Positions 7,556 to 16,183 are shown, counted from the first letter of the stretch. The stretch: 38,513 nucleotides of DNA from Desulfovibrionaceae bacterium (GCA_009782775.1 WRIL01000017.1:1-38513), one strand, 5' to 3'. The notes: a model not told the origin generated them from the letters alone. Made by a program: numbers and translations.

Positions 7556-8590
7556 ATGACTGAAGTATCGATCTTTCCCATCATCTGGTTTGTTCTCTGG
7601 GGGCTGCTCTGGGCGGTCTATTTCGTCATGGACGGCTTTGATCTGGGCATGGGCGTGCTTATGCCTTTCATCTCCTCCGGTGAGGAGGAACGCAGGGCTA
7701 TTTATAATGCCGCCGGCCCTTATTGGGATGCCAACGAGGTCTGGTTGATCACCGCCGGGGGGGTGACCTTCGCGGCCTTCCCCAAGGCTTATGCGGTCAT
7801 GTTCAGCGCCCTGTATGCTCCCCTGCTCCTCCTGCTTTTCGCCCTGATCTTCCGCGCGGTATCCTTTGAATACCGCAACAAGGTGGATTCTCCGTCCTGG
7901 CGCGGCTTCTGGGATCTCTGTCAGTTTCTGGGCAGCTTCCTCCCGGCCCTGCTCCTGGGCGTGGCCTTTGCCAACCTGTTCCAGGGCATCCCCATTGACG
8001 GGGACGGCATTTATCACGGCAATATCCTGAAGCTTCTCAATCCTTACGGACTCCTGGGCGGCGTGCTCTTCGTGCTGATGTTCTCGTACCACGGGGCGCT
8101 CTGGCTGGGTCTCAAGGCCGACGGCGCGTTGCGGGAAAAGGCCATGAAGCGGGCCAGGACCATCTGGATCTATCTGACCGGCGTGGCCGTGGCCTTTTTG
8201 GCGGCCAGCGCCTACTTCACCACCTTGTATAACAATATCATCAATATGCCGCTTTTGGGCATATTCCCCCTCCTGGCGGTGGTAAGTCTGCTCGGCTCCA
8301 GGGCGGTCATCGGCAGCGCGCTGGGCGCCTGGATTCTCAGTGCCCTGTTTATAATCGGGGCTACTTTCTTCGGCGTGCTGGGCATGTTCCCGGCTCTCCT
8401 GCCCTCGAACATGGACCCGGCTTACAGCCTGACCATCATGAACGCGGCCTCCAGTGAGCTGACCCTGAAGATCATGCTGGGCGTGGCCGGTGTGTGCGTG
8501 CCCATCGTGATCCTTTATCAGTTCTGGGTGTATGTGACCTTCTCCTACCGGGTGACCCCCGAGGAACTGAAGAAGGAAGAAGCCTACTAA
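7556..8590 (+). CDS. cydB: Cytochrome bd quinol oxidase subunit II
   Basis: A 344-residue, highly hydrophobic partner of CydA. It shows the CydB N-terminus (FVMDGFDLGMGVLMPFI), the NEVWLITAGGVTFAAFPKAYA segment of the second helix pair, and FRAVSFEYR. Eight or nine membrane helices can be traced, and the length is near the family norm. The AAGGAGG ribosome site is inside the end of cydA, so the two subunits are cotranslated. A strong terminator at 8627-8656 closes the operon. Confidence 0.96.
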   Translation: MTEVSIFPIIWFVLWGLLWAVYFVMDGFDLGMGVLMPFISSGEEERRAIYNAAGPYWDANEVWLITAGGVTFAAFPKAYAVMFSALYAPLLLLLFALIFRAVSFEYRNKVDSPSWRGFWDLCQFLGSFLPALLLGVAFANLFQGIPIDGDGIYHGNILKLLNPYGLLGGVLFVLMFSYHGALWLGLKADGALREKAMKRARTIWIYLTGVAVAFLAASAYFTTLYNNIINMPLLGIFPLLAVVSLLGSRAVIGSALGAWILSALFIIGATFFGVLGMFPALLPSNMDPAYSLTIMNAASSELTLKIMLGVAGVCVPIVILYQFWVYVTFSYRVTPEELKKEEAY

Positions 8591-8626
8591 GCCTCGCTAG
8601 CAAGATTGATTCAATGTCGAGACATA

Positions 8627-8656
8627 ACCCGGGGGGCGTATGCCCCCCGGGTTTTT
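8627..8656 (+). terminator. Rho-independent terminator of cydAB
   Basis: ACCCGGGGGGC at 8627-8637 pairs perfectly with GCCCCCCGGGT at 8642-8652 around a four-base loop and runs into TTTTT. It lies 37 bases after the cydB stop. Confidence 0.93.
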
Positions 8657-8715
8657 AGTGGCTACAGATTGGATTGAAAATTTTGTTGAGTTTTGGAAAA
8701 TGGAGTAAAAGCGAC

Positions 8716-8744
8716 TTGCACCCCGGCCTGGTGTGCTTTTATCT
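8716..8744 (+). promoter_or_regulatory. Sigma-70-type promoter of the methyltransferase gene
   Basis: TTGCAC (8716-8721), a 17-base spacer, then TTATCT (8739-8744). It follows the cydAB terminator and lies about 50 bases before the ATG at 8798, so the methyltransferase appears to be its own transcription unit. Confidence 0.5.
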
Positions 8745-8797
8745 ATTGGGGTAATCTGGGAGCTTAACATTCAATTATTTCAGGAAAAAAGGGAAAT

Positions 8798-9625
8798 ATG
8801 AGCGAACAGAAAAGCGTCTCGGAAACAGCGGAAATTACCGCGTTGTTGCGGGCGGTAGCGTGTTTTGAGATGGATTATAAAATAAAAGGCCGGGATGATT
8901 TGGCAAAATTGTTTTTGCCGGAGGAAAGGCGCGGAAAACTTTCCAGCGAGGCTTGGCGGCGCGCGTTTAAGGAGAAGGTAGAGGAGAAGAGTAAAGGGCT
9001 TTACGAATATGTAGTTGCCAGGACGGCATATTTTGATGAACTTTTCGCGAATGCGCTGAAAGAAAACACACAGATTGTTCTGCTTGGCGCTGGATACGAT
9101 TCCAGAGCCTACCGTTTTCCTGCGGGCGGTAAAATATTCGAGGTTGATGCTCCCTTTACGCAGGAGCGGAAGATGTCGATCCTGAAAGCTAATGGGATAG
9201 ATCTTGCCAGAGCGGAATTTGTACCTGTGGATTTCGAGAAAGACGACCTGTTCGCGCGGCTTGCCGGGAGTGGGTATAACGTCAGACAGCAAACACTTTT
9301 CCTATGGGAGGGAGTTATTTTCTATCTTTTCCCCGGAACTGTGGATTCCACCCTTCGTGCGATAAAACAGAATTCTTGCGGTGTACTGGCGTTCGACTAC
9401 CTGAATGTGGCGATGGAAGGCAGGGATAATGTTGCTCTCAGGGATGAGCGAGTGTTTTTCGGTATAGGAAAAGTGGAGATCGGAGTATATTTGCACTCAC
9501 TCGGATACAGAGTGCTGGAAAATCTTGACCCTGACGAAATAAGCGGCCGCTACCTTACCTGCTCGAACGGAACAGCTTTCGGTACCTTGAAAAGAACGAT
9601 GAACTTCATGAAAGCTGCGATTTAA
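8798..9625 (+). CDS. LCM-family SAM-dependent methyltransferase
   Basis: A 275-residue class I methyltransferase of the leucine carboxyl methyltransferase/TIGR00027 family. The SAM-binding loop is VLLGAGYDSRAYRF at about residues 93-106. The acidic end of the next strand (FEVDAP) follows, then VPVDFEKDDL, and the family-typical LFLWEGVIFYLFPGTVDSTL where the substrate lobe begins. No signal peptide or membrane helix is present. Bacterial members are often assigned to polyketide or small-molecule O-methylation, and the substrate cannot be deduced here. Its base composition is visibly more A+T-rich than cydAB or qrc, so recent acquisition is possible. It is convergent with the tauE-type gene, with only seven bases between the stops. 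Confidence 0.82.
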   Translation: MSEQKSVSETAEITALLRAVACFEMDYKIKGRDDLAKLFLPEERRGKLSSEAWRRAFKEKVEEKSKGLYEYVVARTAYFDELFANALKENTQIVLLGAGYDSRAYRFPAGGKIFEVDAPFTQERKMSILKANGIDLARAEFVPVDFEKDDLFARLAGSGYNVRQQTLFLWEGVIFYLFPGTVDSTLRAIKQNSCGVLAFDYLNVAMEGRDNVALRDERVFFGIGKVEIGVYLHSLGYRVLENLDPDEISGRYLTCSNGTAFGTLKRTMNFMKAAI

Positions 9626-9632
9626 TAAACTG

Positions 9633-10430
9633 TTACCAGGTCCCGAAGGCCATGTGCGCGGCCATGCACACTAGGTAAACGGCAAAGACGCGCTTGAGCT
9701 TTTTGGCGGAGATGCGGTAGGCGATTTTCGCGCCTAGGGGAGCGAACAGGATGCTGGTGGAGGCAAGGCCTCCCAGAGCCGGCAGGTAAATGAAGCCCAG
9801 GGAGTATTCCGGCAGATTAGGGGCGTTCCAGCCGTTGATCATATAGGAAAGGGCACCGGCCAGGGCCATGGGAAAGCCTATTCCGGCGGCCGTGCCCACG
9901 GCTTGGCGCATGTCAATGTTGCACCATCCCAGAAAAGGCACGGTCATACTGCCGCCGCCGATGCCCACGAAGCTGGAGATAAAGCCTATGCCCGCCCCCA
10001 CCCCGGCCAGGCCGCCCCGTCCGGGCAAATGGCGGGCGGCCTTGGGCGTGATATCCAGAAATATCTGCGCGGCCACCAGCAGCAAAAAGATGGAGAAGAT
10101 CACCGAGAGCGGCCTGGAGGGCAGCAAAACCGCGATATAACCCCCCAGGAAGGTGCCAACCGCCACTCCCGGGGTGAAACAGCCCACTACCCTCCACAAT
10201 ACCGACCCCCGCCGGTGATGGGCGCGCACACTGGAAATAAAGGTGAAGAAAATGCTGGCCATGGAGGTTCCCAGGGCCAGGTGGTTGATGTTTTCGCTCA
10301 TCCCCTGCCAGGCCAGGCCATACAGCAACATGGGGACGATGACGATTCCGCCGCCCAGACCCAGCATCCCGGCCAACAGTCCGGCAATGGCTCCGAAAAA
10401 CATATACATGGCAAAGTAGCTGATCAGCAT
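9633..10430 (-). CDS. TauE/SafE-family membrane exporter
   Basis: A 265-residue integral membrane protein with about eight helices and the duplicated glycine-rich signatures of the TauE/SafE family: GLLAGMLGLGGGIVIVPML near residue 20 and GFISSFVGIGGGSMTVPFL near residue 155. Members export sulfite, sulfoacetate or related organosulfur anions. A sulfur anion would suit a sulfate reducer, but the substrate is inferred only from the family. The ATG at 10430 has no close ribosome site; a GAGGAGGG block lies about 20 bases further up with no start codon at normal spacing, so the start is uncertain. Confidence 0.85.
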   Translation of the reverse strand: MLISYFAMYMFFGAIAGLLAGMLGLGGGIVIVPMLLYGLAWQGMSENINHLALGTSMASIFFTFISSVRAHHRRGSVLWRVVGCFTPGVAVGTFLGGYIAVLLPSRPLSVIFSIFLLLVAAQIFLDITPKAARHLPGRGGLAGVGAGIGFISSFVGIGGGSMTVPFLGWCNIDMRQAVGTAAGIGFPMALAGALSYMINGWNAPNLPEYSLGFIYLPALGGLASTSILFAPLGAKIAYRISAKKLKRVFAVYLVCMAAHMAFGTW

Positions 10431-10587
10431 GATATTTTCGATAACCGCTTTTTGCCCTCCTCACAACCATCGTGGTTCTTTCACGCCCGGCGCATCGGCG
10501 TCATAGCCGTTCCCCCGCAACTTGCTTGACAATGTTGGAGTTGCCGCGGGGCTGAAAGCTTGCTACATTTTCCGCCGGAGGGTCGCC

Positions 10588-11733
10588 GTGAAGATCTGGT
10601 CGAGGATTTTGTCCCTGGCGGGCTTGTTGCTGGCGGCCTGGGTCGCATGCGCCTGGGCTGGAACTGTTCCAATGCGGGTGGTTTATGGTTTTGACCGGGA
10701 GTTTCCCCCGTTCAGTTACGAGGATCCTGGCGGCAAACCGGTGGGCTTTGACGTGGAGATCATGGAGACCATTTTCCGGGGCAAGGCCGTGTTGGCCATG
10801 CGTCCGCTCAACTGGTATTCCATCCAGCCGGAACTCAGCGCCGGGAGCATCACCCTGACCAGCGGGATGATCCGTACCCCGCAACGGGCCAGAGCCTACG
10901 TTTTTTCCAGGCTGTCCACCTTTGATTTGAAAATGCGCTTTTTTACCAAGGTCTATCGCCGGGTTCCCAATGTCTCTTTTTTACGCGGCCAATCGGTGGC
11001 GGTGGAGGAAGGCTCTTTTCAGATGGGTCTCTTGCAGGAATTCGGCGGGATTAACATCAAGCCTTTTCCCTCCAGATCGCTGGCCCTGCGCGCCCTGTAC
11101 AACGAAGAGGTGGATGCCTACTGCGGGCCGGATGAGCCGAGTTATTACTTTATCCGCAAGCTGAACTACGGAGCCATCACCACCTTGGGCGCGCCTCTGG
11201 GCGCGGTGGAGATGCGCGTGGCCGTGAACCGGGGTCGGGGGGATGTGCTGCGTATAGTGGATGACGGCTTGCAAGCCCTGATCAGCAGCGGCGAATATGA
11301 TCGCATTTACCGGCGCTGGTTTGTCACGGAGCTGGGCGCCCAGGAAAAAGACAACTTAATCAAGGCCGCCAGAGGCGCGCTGATCAACGCCTATGCCCCG
11401 TACGGCAAAGCGAATATGGGCGCGGCAGTGCTTACCGCCACCGGCAAGATGCTGGCCGGGAGCAACATGGAAAACGCCGACCCTAGGTTGAATCTCTCCG
11501 CCGTGCGGGTGGCCGTGGCCCGATCTCTGCTGGAGAACGAGATGGAGATCCGGGCCGTGGTCCTGGTCAACCAGCAGGGCGAAGTGCTCATGCCCGGAGC
11601 GGAGGACTTTCAGGCCCTGCACGAGTTTGGCCGGGGCATCCTGGTTCTTTCTCCGGACGGGGGTACCCCGATGATTTCCCAGCTCTTGCCCGATCCGGTA
11701 AGGCGCGACATCTTTCGTCTGGAACTGCAATGA
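10588..11733 (+). CDS. Exported solute-binding protein fused to a zinc-less cytidine deaminase-like domain
   Basis: I start at GTG 10588 because GGAGGG lies five bases upstream and the protein then opens with a clean signal peptide (MKIWSRILSLAGLLLAAW, cleavage after AWA). The frame is open from ATG 10522, but that start lacks a ribosome site. Residues about 30-245 form a family 3 solute-binding domain (VVYGFDREFPPFSYED, GFDVEIMETIF, SGMIRTPQRARAYVFS, EEVDAYCGPDE). Residues about 257-381 match the cytidine deaminase fold: ALINAYAPYGKANMGAAVLT, GSNMENA, and QLLPDPVRRD for the usual ELLP tail. The catalytic C-A-E is S-A-V (304-306) and the second Cys pair (PCGxC) is replaced by PGAED, so zinc chemistry is lost. 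The ribose-contacting N-x-E (293/295) remains. Probably a periplasmic binding or sensing protein; no permease adjoins it. Confidence 0.82.
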   Translation: MKIWSRILSLAGLLLAAWVACAWAGTVPMRVVYGFDREFPPFSYEDPGGKPVGFDVEIMETIFRGKAVLAMRPLNWYSIQPELSAGSITLTSGMIRTPQRARAYVFSRLSTFDLKMRFFTKVYRRVPNVSFLRGQSVAVEEGSFQMGLLQEFGGINIKPFPSRSLALRALYNEEVDAYCGPDEPSYYFIRKLNYGAITTLGAPLGAVEMRVAVNRGRGDVLRIVDDGLQALISSGEYDRIYRRWFVTELGAQEKDNLIKAARGALINAYAPYGKANMGAAVLTATGKMLAGSNMENADPRLNLSAVRVAVARSLLENEMEIRAVVLVNQQGEVLMPGAEDFQALHEFGRGILVLSPDGGTPMISQLLPDPVRRDIFRLELQ

Positions 11734-12815
11734 AGTCCGGGCTTCTGCTGACCGCCGACATCGGCGGCACCTTTAGCCGTTTTGCCCTTTTCCGCCTGGA
11801 AGAGCAGAGCGCGGGCTTTTGCCTCAGCCTGGAGAAGCGGAGCAAAATCACCCTGTCCACCCTGGAGTTCGGGAGTTTTACCGAGCTCTTGCGGAGTCTC
11901 CAGACCTCCGAGGTTTTTTCCGCCTACGGGAGGCCGGATTGTGCGGCCATGGCCGTTCCAGGTCCGGTGGACGACGGGATCTGCTTGGCCCCCAATATCC
12001 CTTGGCCCCTGCGCCGGCGGGAGCTGGAGGATTGTTTCCGCATACCGGCGGATTTGCTAAATGATTTCGCGGCGCAGGGTCTGGCCTGTCTCTTTCCCTC
12101 CATCTTGGACCTTCGGCCCATCCTGGCCGGAAGGCCCAGGCCGGGCTTCAGCGCAGCGGTGCTGGGCGCGGGCACCGGGCTGGGCAAGGCGCAGATTTTG
12201 CCGGTTATACCGGACGCGGAAGACGGAGGCACAGCGCCCTCATCCTCCCTCTCCGGCAAGGCGGAGGATATGGGGCTATTCCTCTCTTCGCACGAATGTT
12301 CCCCGGCCGCTAGGCGAACCATGTTTCGGCGGGTGTTGCCTTCAGAGGGAGGACACGCCCTTTTTCCCTTTCGGGGCGAGGAGGAGGCCGCCTTTGAGGC
12401 CTTTGCCCGCCGGGTCAGCGGACGCCGGGATGTCATCGGCGATATGGCTGTTTCCGGTTATGCCCTGTCTTTGATCCATGCCTTTCACAACGGCCTGGAT
12501 CAGCTGCTGCCGCCTGAACAAGTCGGCCCTCTGCTCCAGGAGCAGCCGCTGGTGCTGGAGTGGTTCGCCCGTTTCCTGGGCCGGGCCTCCCGCAATTTTG
12601 CCCTTGAAACCTTGGCCTTGGGAGGAATTTATCTTTCCGGCGGCATGATCGGGCGTCTGCCTGGGCTTCCGGAGCATCCCGCTCTGGGAGAAGAATTCCG
12701 TCGTAGCGAAAACCAAGGACACCTGCTGGAAAATTTGCCCTTGGCCTGGATCGGCAACCCGGACGCCGGACTGTGGGGCAGCGCCGTATATGGGCTTGGT
12801 CTCCTGCAAAATTAG
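11730..12815 (+). CDS. glk: Glucokinase (ROK-unrelated Glk family)
   Basis: A 361-residue protein of the Glk family (ATP + glucose to glucose 6-phosphate, cytoplasm). Motifs in order are [14 protein letters not shown] (phosphate loop, residues 8-21), [26 protein letters not shown] with the catalytic Asp, [39 protein letters not shown] and GGIYLSGGM. About 30 Ser/Gly/Ala/Glu-rich residues between GTGLGKA and the EGGH motif look like a lineage insertion. The ATG overlaps the stop of the preceding gene (ATGA), so it is translated with the solute-binding/deaminase-like gene. Confidence 0.92.
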   Translation: MKSGLLLTADIGGTFSRFALFRLEEQSAGFCLSLEKRSKITLSTLEFGSFTELLRSLQTSEVFSAYGRPDCAAMAVPGPVDDGICLAPNIPWPLRRRELEDCFRIPADLLNDFAAQGLACLFPSILDLRPILAGRPRPGFSAAVLGAGTGLGKAQILPVIPDAEDGGTAPSSSLSGKAEDMGLFLSSHECSPAARRTMFRRVLPSEGGHALFPFRGEEEAAFEAFARRVSGRRDVIGDMAVSGYALSLIHAFHNGLDQLLPPEQVGPLLQEQPLVLEWFARFLGRASRNFALETLALGGIYLSGGMIGRLPGLPEHPALGEEFRRSENQGHLLENLPLAWIGNPDAGLWGSAVYGLGLLQN

Positions 12816-12826
12816 GAAGGCTATTC

Positions 12827-13408
12827 ATGTTTATGGAACAGGCGGAGCTTTTGGCGGCGAATTTAGGGCAGACGCTGATCCGGCGCGGGAGCATGTTCTG
12901 TGTGGCCGAATCCTGCACCGGCGGGCTGTGCGCCGCCGTATGCACGGAGATGCCGGGCAGTTCCGCCTGGTTTGCCGGCGGCGTGGTCGCTTACAGCAAT
13001 GCCTTGAAGACGCGCCTCTTGGGGGTGCCGGAGGAACTTTTGGAGGCCCATGGGGCGGTGAGCCTGCCGGTGGCGCGGGCCATGGTTTTGGGCGCGGCCG
13101 GGGCCTGCGGTGCGGGTTGCGCCCTGGCCGTCTCCGGTATTGCCGGACCCTCGGGGGGTACCCCGGATAAACCGGTGGGGACGGTCTGTATGGCCATTCG
13201 CCTGCCGGTCTGGGCAGCCAAGTCCAGGCCGTCTGCGGAATGGGCCGGCTGGCGGCTGGGCCGGGAAGTGTCCTGGGAAGGAGGCGAAGACTCCGGACAG
13301 GTCTTGTTCCGCCTGACCCGGCGTTTCGTGGGTGAGCGGCGGCAGGTGCGTGAATCCATTGTGCTCTTCGCCTTGGAACTTTTTCTGGAACTGGCGACCG
13401 GGCGGTGA
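12827..13408 (+). CDS. pncC: Stand-alone CinA C-terminal domain protein (PncC-type nicotinamide-nucleotide amidase)
   Basis: A 193-residue protein consisting only of the CinA C-terminal amidohydrolase domain, which deamidates nicotinamide mononucleotide in pyridine-nucleotide salvage. Motifs are [20 protein letters not shown] with the catalytic Ser, [31 protein letters not shown] and [19 protein letters not shown]. The N-terminal MoaB-like domain of full CinA is absent. AGGAAGG six bases before ATG 12827 decides the start. An insertion of about 30 residues around [16 protein letters not shown] interrupts the last strand region, which is unusual for the family. It lies between glk and queH in the same direction. 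Confidence 0.88.
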   Translation: MFMEQAELLAANLGQTLIRRGSMFCVAESCTGGLCAAVCTEMPGSSAWFAGGVVAYSNALKTRLLGVPEELLEAHGAVSLPVARAMVLGAAGACGAGCALAVSGIAGPSGGTPDKPVGTVCMAIRLPVWAAKSRPSAEWAGWRLGREVSWEGGEDSGQVLFRLTRRFVGERRQVRESIVLFALELFLELATGR

Positions 13409-14013
13409 ACATCCTCCTGCATATCTGCTGCGGTCCTTGCGCCATCATGCCCATCCTGCGGCTCCAGGAAGAAGGGCATTCCCTGACCGGTTTTTTTTAC
13501 AACCCGAACATCCATCCACTCGGCGAATACCTGCGTCGGCGCGAAGGAACGCGGCAAGTCGCCGAACGCTTGGGCATCCCGATGATTTGGGCAACGGAGC
13601 CGGAGGATTACGCCCCGGACGCCTGGATGGCCCAGGCCCAGGCCCGGCCGGAGGAAGCGCCCGGTGTGCCGGGCAAACCGGGGGCGCGCTGCGTCTTTTG
13701 CTTGGGCCTGCGCCTGGAACGCGCCGGGGGTTTGGCCGTCGGGGGCTTTGACGCCTTCAGCACTTCTCTCCTGTACTCCCGCCGCCAGTCCCATGATTTC
13801 ATAGCCGGGCGGGGCGCGGAGTCTGGTCGGGAAATTCCCTTTCTTTACCGCGACTTCCGCCGGGATTGGGAGCGGGGCATCCGCCTCTCCAGGGAGTGGA
13901 ACATATACCGCCAGCAATACTGCGGCTGCCTTTTCAGCGAATATGATCGCCACGCCCGTGATTTATCCGCGTCCAATGCCCGGTTGCGGAAAACGGCCGC
14001 TGATCGCCGGTAG
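13405..14013 (+). CDS. queH: Epoxyqueuosine reductase QueH
   Basis: A 202-residue protein of the QueH (former DUF208) family, which reduces epoxyqueuosine to queuosine in tRNA anticodons and substitutes for cobalamin-dependent QueG. The N-terminus carries [11 protein letters not shown] (Cys 8, 9 and 12). The middle has [12 protein letters not shown], and [16 protein letters not shown] is a typical strand-helix. [11 protein letters not shown] near the C-terminus adds the last cysteines, giving the Fe-S and metal ligands of the family. The GTG start overlaps the preceding stop (GTGA), so it is translationally coupled. It ends the operon; a hairpin repeat follows directly. Confidence 0.92.
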   Translation: MNILLHICCGPCAIMPILRLQEEGHSLTGFFYNPNIHPLGEYLRRREGTRQVAERLGIPMIWATEPEDYAPDAWMAQAQARPEEAPGVPGKPGARCVFCLGLRLERAGGLAVGGFDAFSTSLLYSRRQSHDFIAGRGAESGREIPFLYRDFRRDWERGIRLSREWNIYRQQYCGCLFSEYDRHARDLSASNARLRKTAADRR

Positions 14014-14060
14014 CCTCTCAATTTGCTTTTTGGGGGCTACCGCCCCTGGTCAAATTGAGG
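14012..14060 (+). repeat. Short intergenic repeat, copy A, forming a nested hairpin after queH
   Basis: CTCAATTTG (14017-14025) pairs with CAAATTGAG (14051-14059), and inside it GGGGC (14033-14037) pairs with GCCCC (14042-14046). The element begins in the queH stop codon and probably acts as its transcription end. Copy B with the same blocks is at 5143-5186. Confidence 0.6.
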
Positions 14061-14113
14061 TAGTGGAGCAATTTGCCGTCAGGCGTGGGTTATAAAACTT
14101 TGAATAGCGTCTC

Positions 14114-14142
14114 TTGGCTATGTGCTGTTGTGCTGATATAAT
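14114..14142 (+). promoter_or_regulatory. Sigma-70 promoter of the DUF1287 gene
   Basis: TTGGCT (14114-14119), a 17-base spacer and a perfect TATAAT (14137-14142). The predicted start of transcription lies about 25 bases before the ATG at 14173. Confidence 0.7.
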
Positions 14143-14172
14143 AGTTTAAAAGCATTTTCCGGATGGTCACAC

Positions 14173-14772
14173 ATGCCCACATATGCCCGTTTGGGACAGT
14201 ATATTTTTTTGCTTTGCGTGTTTTTCTGGCCTGCATCGGTAAACGCGGCCGCACCTGCGGTCATGGCGGAGAAACTTGTCCAGGGCGGACGCGAGGAAGT
14301 GGCCCGGCGTCCCATATACCACAGCGCGTACCATAAAGGCGGCTATCCGCCGGCAAGCGAAGGGGTCTGCACAGACCTGATCTGGCGCGCATTCAAAATT
14401 GCGGGCCATGACCTGAAGACACTAATCGATAAAGATATCCGCAAAAACCCGGCCCTGTATCCCAGCGTTGACAACAAGCCTGACCCCAACATTGATTTCC
14501 GCCGCGTCCCCAACCAGATCGCATATTTCAAACGCCATGCCAAAAGCCTGTCCACAAAAATCGCTCCGGGGGACATGAACATTATGAAAGACTGGCTGCC
14601 TGGAGATATTGTTGTGTTCCGCAACCCGGACCACATCGCCATTCTCTCGGACAAACGAAATGACGACTTCATCCCGTATCTTATCCACAACCAGGGCCCT
14701 TGGGCTACAGAAGGTGATGACTTCATGTTCTGGCATGAACGGGGAATTGTATCGCGGTTCAGGTGGAATTGA
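14173..14772 (+). CDS. Exported DUF1287 protein
   Basis: A 199-residue protein with a signal peptide (GQYIFLLCVFFWPASVNA, cleavage near residue 25), so periplasmic. The mature part matches DUF1287, a family with an NlpC/P60-like papain fold: GVCTDLIWRAFKIAG gives the candidate catalytic Cys and DHIAILSD the candidate His, with WLPGDIVVFRNP between them as in cell-wall amidases. A peptidoglycan or peptide hydrolase role is inference from fold and location. It has its own promoter (TATAAT at 14137) and is not obviously in an operon. The ribosome site is poor. Confidence 0.8.
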   Translation: MPTYARLGQYIFLLCVFFWPASVNAAAPAVMAEKLVQGGREEVARRPIYHSAYHKGGYPPASEGVCTDLIWRAFKIAGHDLKTLIDKDIRKNPALYPSVDNKPDPNIDFRRVPNQIAYFKRHAKSLSTKIAPGDMNIMKDWLPGDIVVFRNPDHIAILSDKRNDDFIPYLIHNQGPWATEGDDFMFWHERGIVSRFRWN

Positions 14773-14854
14773 GCGGCTTCTAAAGCAAGCTTTCATGAGC
14801 ATACGGCAAAATGAGCCCCTGCCCGAATTGAGGATCTGCCCGTTGATCCGGAGA

Positions 14855-14881
14855 TTGATATTTTTTCAGATTAATTATACA
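14855..14881 (+). promoter_or_regulatory. Possible promoter of the rmlC gene
   Basis: TTGATA (14855-14860) and TATACA (14876-14881) are separated by 15 bases in the A+T-rich stretch ahead of the rmlC-type gene. The spacer is short, so this is a weak call. Confidence 0.3.
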
Positions 14882-14908
14882 TGATGATTTCCGGCTCACG
14901 GGGTGTAT

Positions 14909-15454
14909 ATGCTGATAGTGCGGTCGAGATTGCAAGGGGTGACCATCTTAAAGCCCAATGTTCTGCGGGATGAGCGAGGTTTTTTTTTGGAGAGCTTTCG
15001 CGGCGCGACCATAGAAAAAATTGCGCCGCATATCAGGTTCATCCAGGATAACCACGTCCGCTCCGAAAGGGCCGGGGTAGTGCGCGGGTTGCATTTTCAG
15101 AAACCGCCCCACGCGCAAAGCAAATTCGTTTGGGTGAGCGCGGGTGCGATTTTTGACGTGGTGGTGGATTTGCGCAGGGAGTCGCCCACTTTTGGGAAGT
15201 GGGAGGCCTTTTCCCTGTCGGCGGAGAATTTTTTGCGGCTTTTTGTGCCCAGGGGTTTCGCCCACGGCTATATGACCCTGGAGCCGGGAACGGAAGTGCA
15301 GTACAAGGTGGATGCTTATTATGCCCCGGAATATGAGGGAGGCCTTTCCTGGAATGATCCCGATCTGCATATCCAGTGGCCGGATATTGAGCCGATCCTG
15401 TCCTCCAGGGACAGAAAATTTCCCAGTCTGAAAAATTTGGATTCGCCTTTTTAG
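14909..15454 (+). CDS. rfbC: dTDP-4-dehydrorhamnose 3,5-epimerase
   Basis: A 181-residue cupin-fold epimerase of the RmlC family, third step of dTDP-L-rhamnose synthesis. Motifs are VLRDERGFFLESF at the start, NHVRSERAGVVRGLHFQ with the catalytic His, KFVWVSAGAIFDVVVDLRR with the Lys/Asp partners, PRGFAHGYMTLE, and YKVDAYYAPEYEGGLSWNDP with the Tyr. I prefer ATG 14909, which gives an N-terminus of the normal family length (MLIVRSRLQGV). GTG 14903 would add two residues. rmlA, rmlB and rmlD are not adjacent, so this copy is isolated. Confidence 0.92.
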   Translation: MLIVRSRLQGVTILKPNVLRDERGFFLESFRGATIEKIAPHIRFIQDNHVRSERAGVVRGLHFQKPPHAQSKFVWVSAGAIFDVVVDLRRESPTFGKWEAFSLSAENFLRLFVPRGFAHGYMTLEPGTEVQYKVDAYYAPEYEGGLSWNDPDLHIQWPDIEPILSSRDRKFPSLKNLDSPF

Positions 15455-15536
15455 GTCCTGCGATTGCCGGCTTGCGATCCAGGCGTAAATTGTTTTTGTA
15501 AAAATGCCATAAAAGTCATTTGCGGAGAGGCAAGGT

Positions 15537-16172
15537 ATGGTGGAAAAAAAACAACGGGACGCCGGTTTTCTGACCCAGGCCGCGCCGTTTTTCCTGGGGC
15601 TGGCGGTGGCCCTGTGCCTGGGCTGGTGGGCTTTCCCCACCCTCTTGTTCAGTGAACATCCGCAACCTGTGGCCTTCACCCACAAAAGCCACCTGGAAGA
15701 TGCCGGCCAGGATTGCGCGGACTGCCATTTCTTTCGTGAGGACGGGAGTTTTTCCGGTTTGCCGTCACTGGAACAGTGCGCCGAGTGTCATGTGAGCAGC
15801 ATAGGCGATAGCAAGGCCGAAGAGGATTTCGTGCAAAATTTTGTGGAGCCGGAGAGGCCTATCCCCTGGCGGGTACACCAGAAACAGCCGGACAATGTCT
15901 TTTTCAGCCATGCCGCGCATACCGCGGCCACCTGCTCCCCCTGTCACATGGAGTATGATCCGGATGATGGGGAAAACAAGCCGGACGCGCTTTGTTCCCA
16001 GTGCCACCTCTCCCTGGAGGAGCTGGACAAGCTCCCTCCCTATAAAGAAAACAGGCTTACCGGCTACAGCAAGACAACCATGAAGATGCAGCAGTGCGAG
16101 GCGTGCCATGCCAATCCTGAGCATTACGGAACGACCAATGCCAATAACGCCTGCTATACCTGCCATAAGTAA
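15537..16172 (+). CDS. qrcA: Menaquinone reductase, hexaheme cytochrome subunit QrcA
   Basis: A 211-residue multiheme cytochrome c anchored by one N-terminal helix (FLTQAAPFFLGLAVALCLGW). Six CxxCH heme sites can be counted: CADCH, CAECH, CSPCH, CSQCH, CEACH and CYTCH. This is the number found in QrcA of Desulfovibrio, the entry point where type I cytochrome c3 delivers electrons from periplasmic hydrogenases and formate dehydrogenases. It heads qrcABCD, with the next gene 11 bases on. The family assignment rests on heme count, anchor and the three partner genes in canonical order. Confidence 0.95.
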   Translation: MVEKKQRDAGFLTQAAPFFLGLAVALCLGWWAFPTLLFSEHPQPVAFTHKSHLEDAGQDCADCHFFREDGSFSGLPSLEQCAECHVSSIGDSKAEEDFVQNFVEPERPIPWRVHQKQPDNVFFSHAAHTAATCSPCHMEYDPDDGENKPDALCSQCHLSLEELDKLPPYKENRLTGYSKTTMKMQQCEACHANPEHYGTTNANNACYTCHK

Positions 16173-16183
16173 GGGAGCGGAAT

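Noticed and set aside
10522-10587. Upstream ATG for the solute-binding fusion protein
   Set aside because: No ribosome site, and it would put charged residues ahead of the signal peptide; GTG 10588 has GGAGGG.
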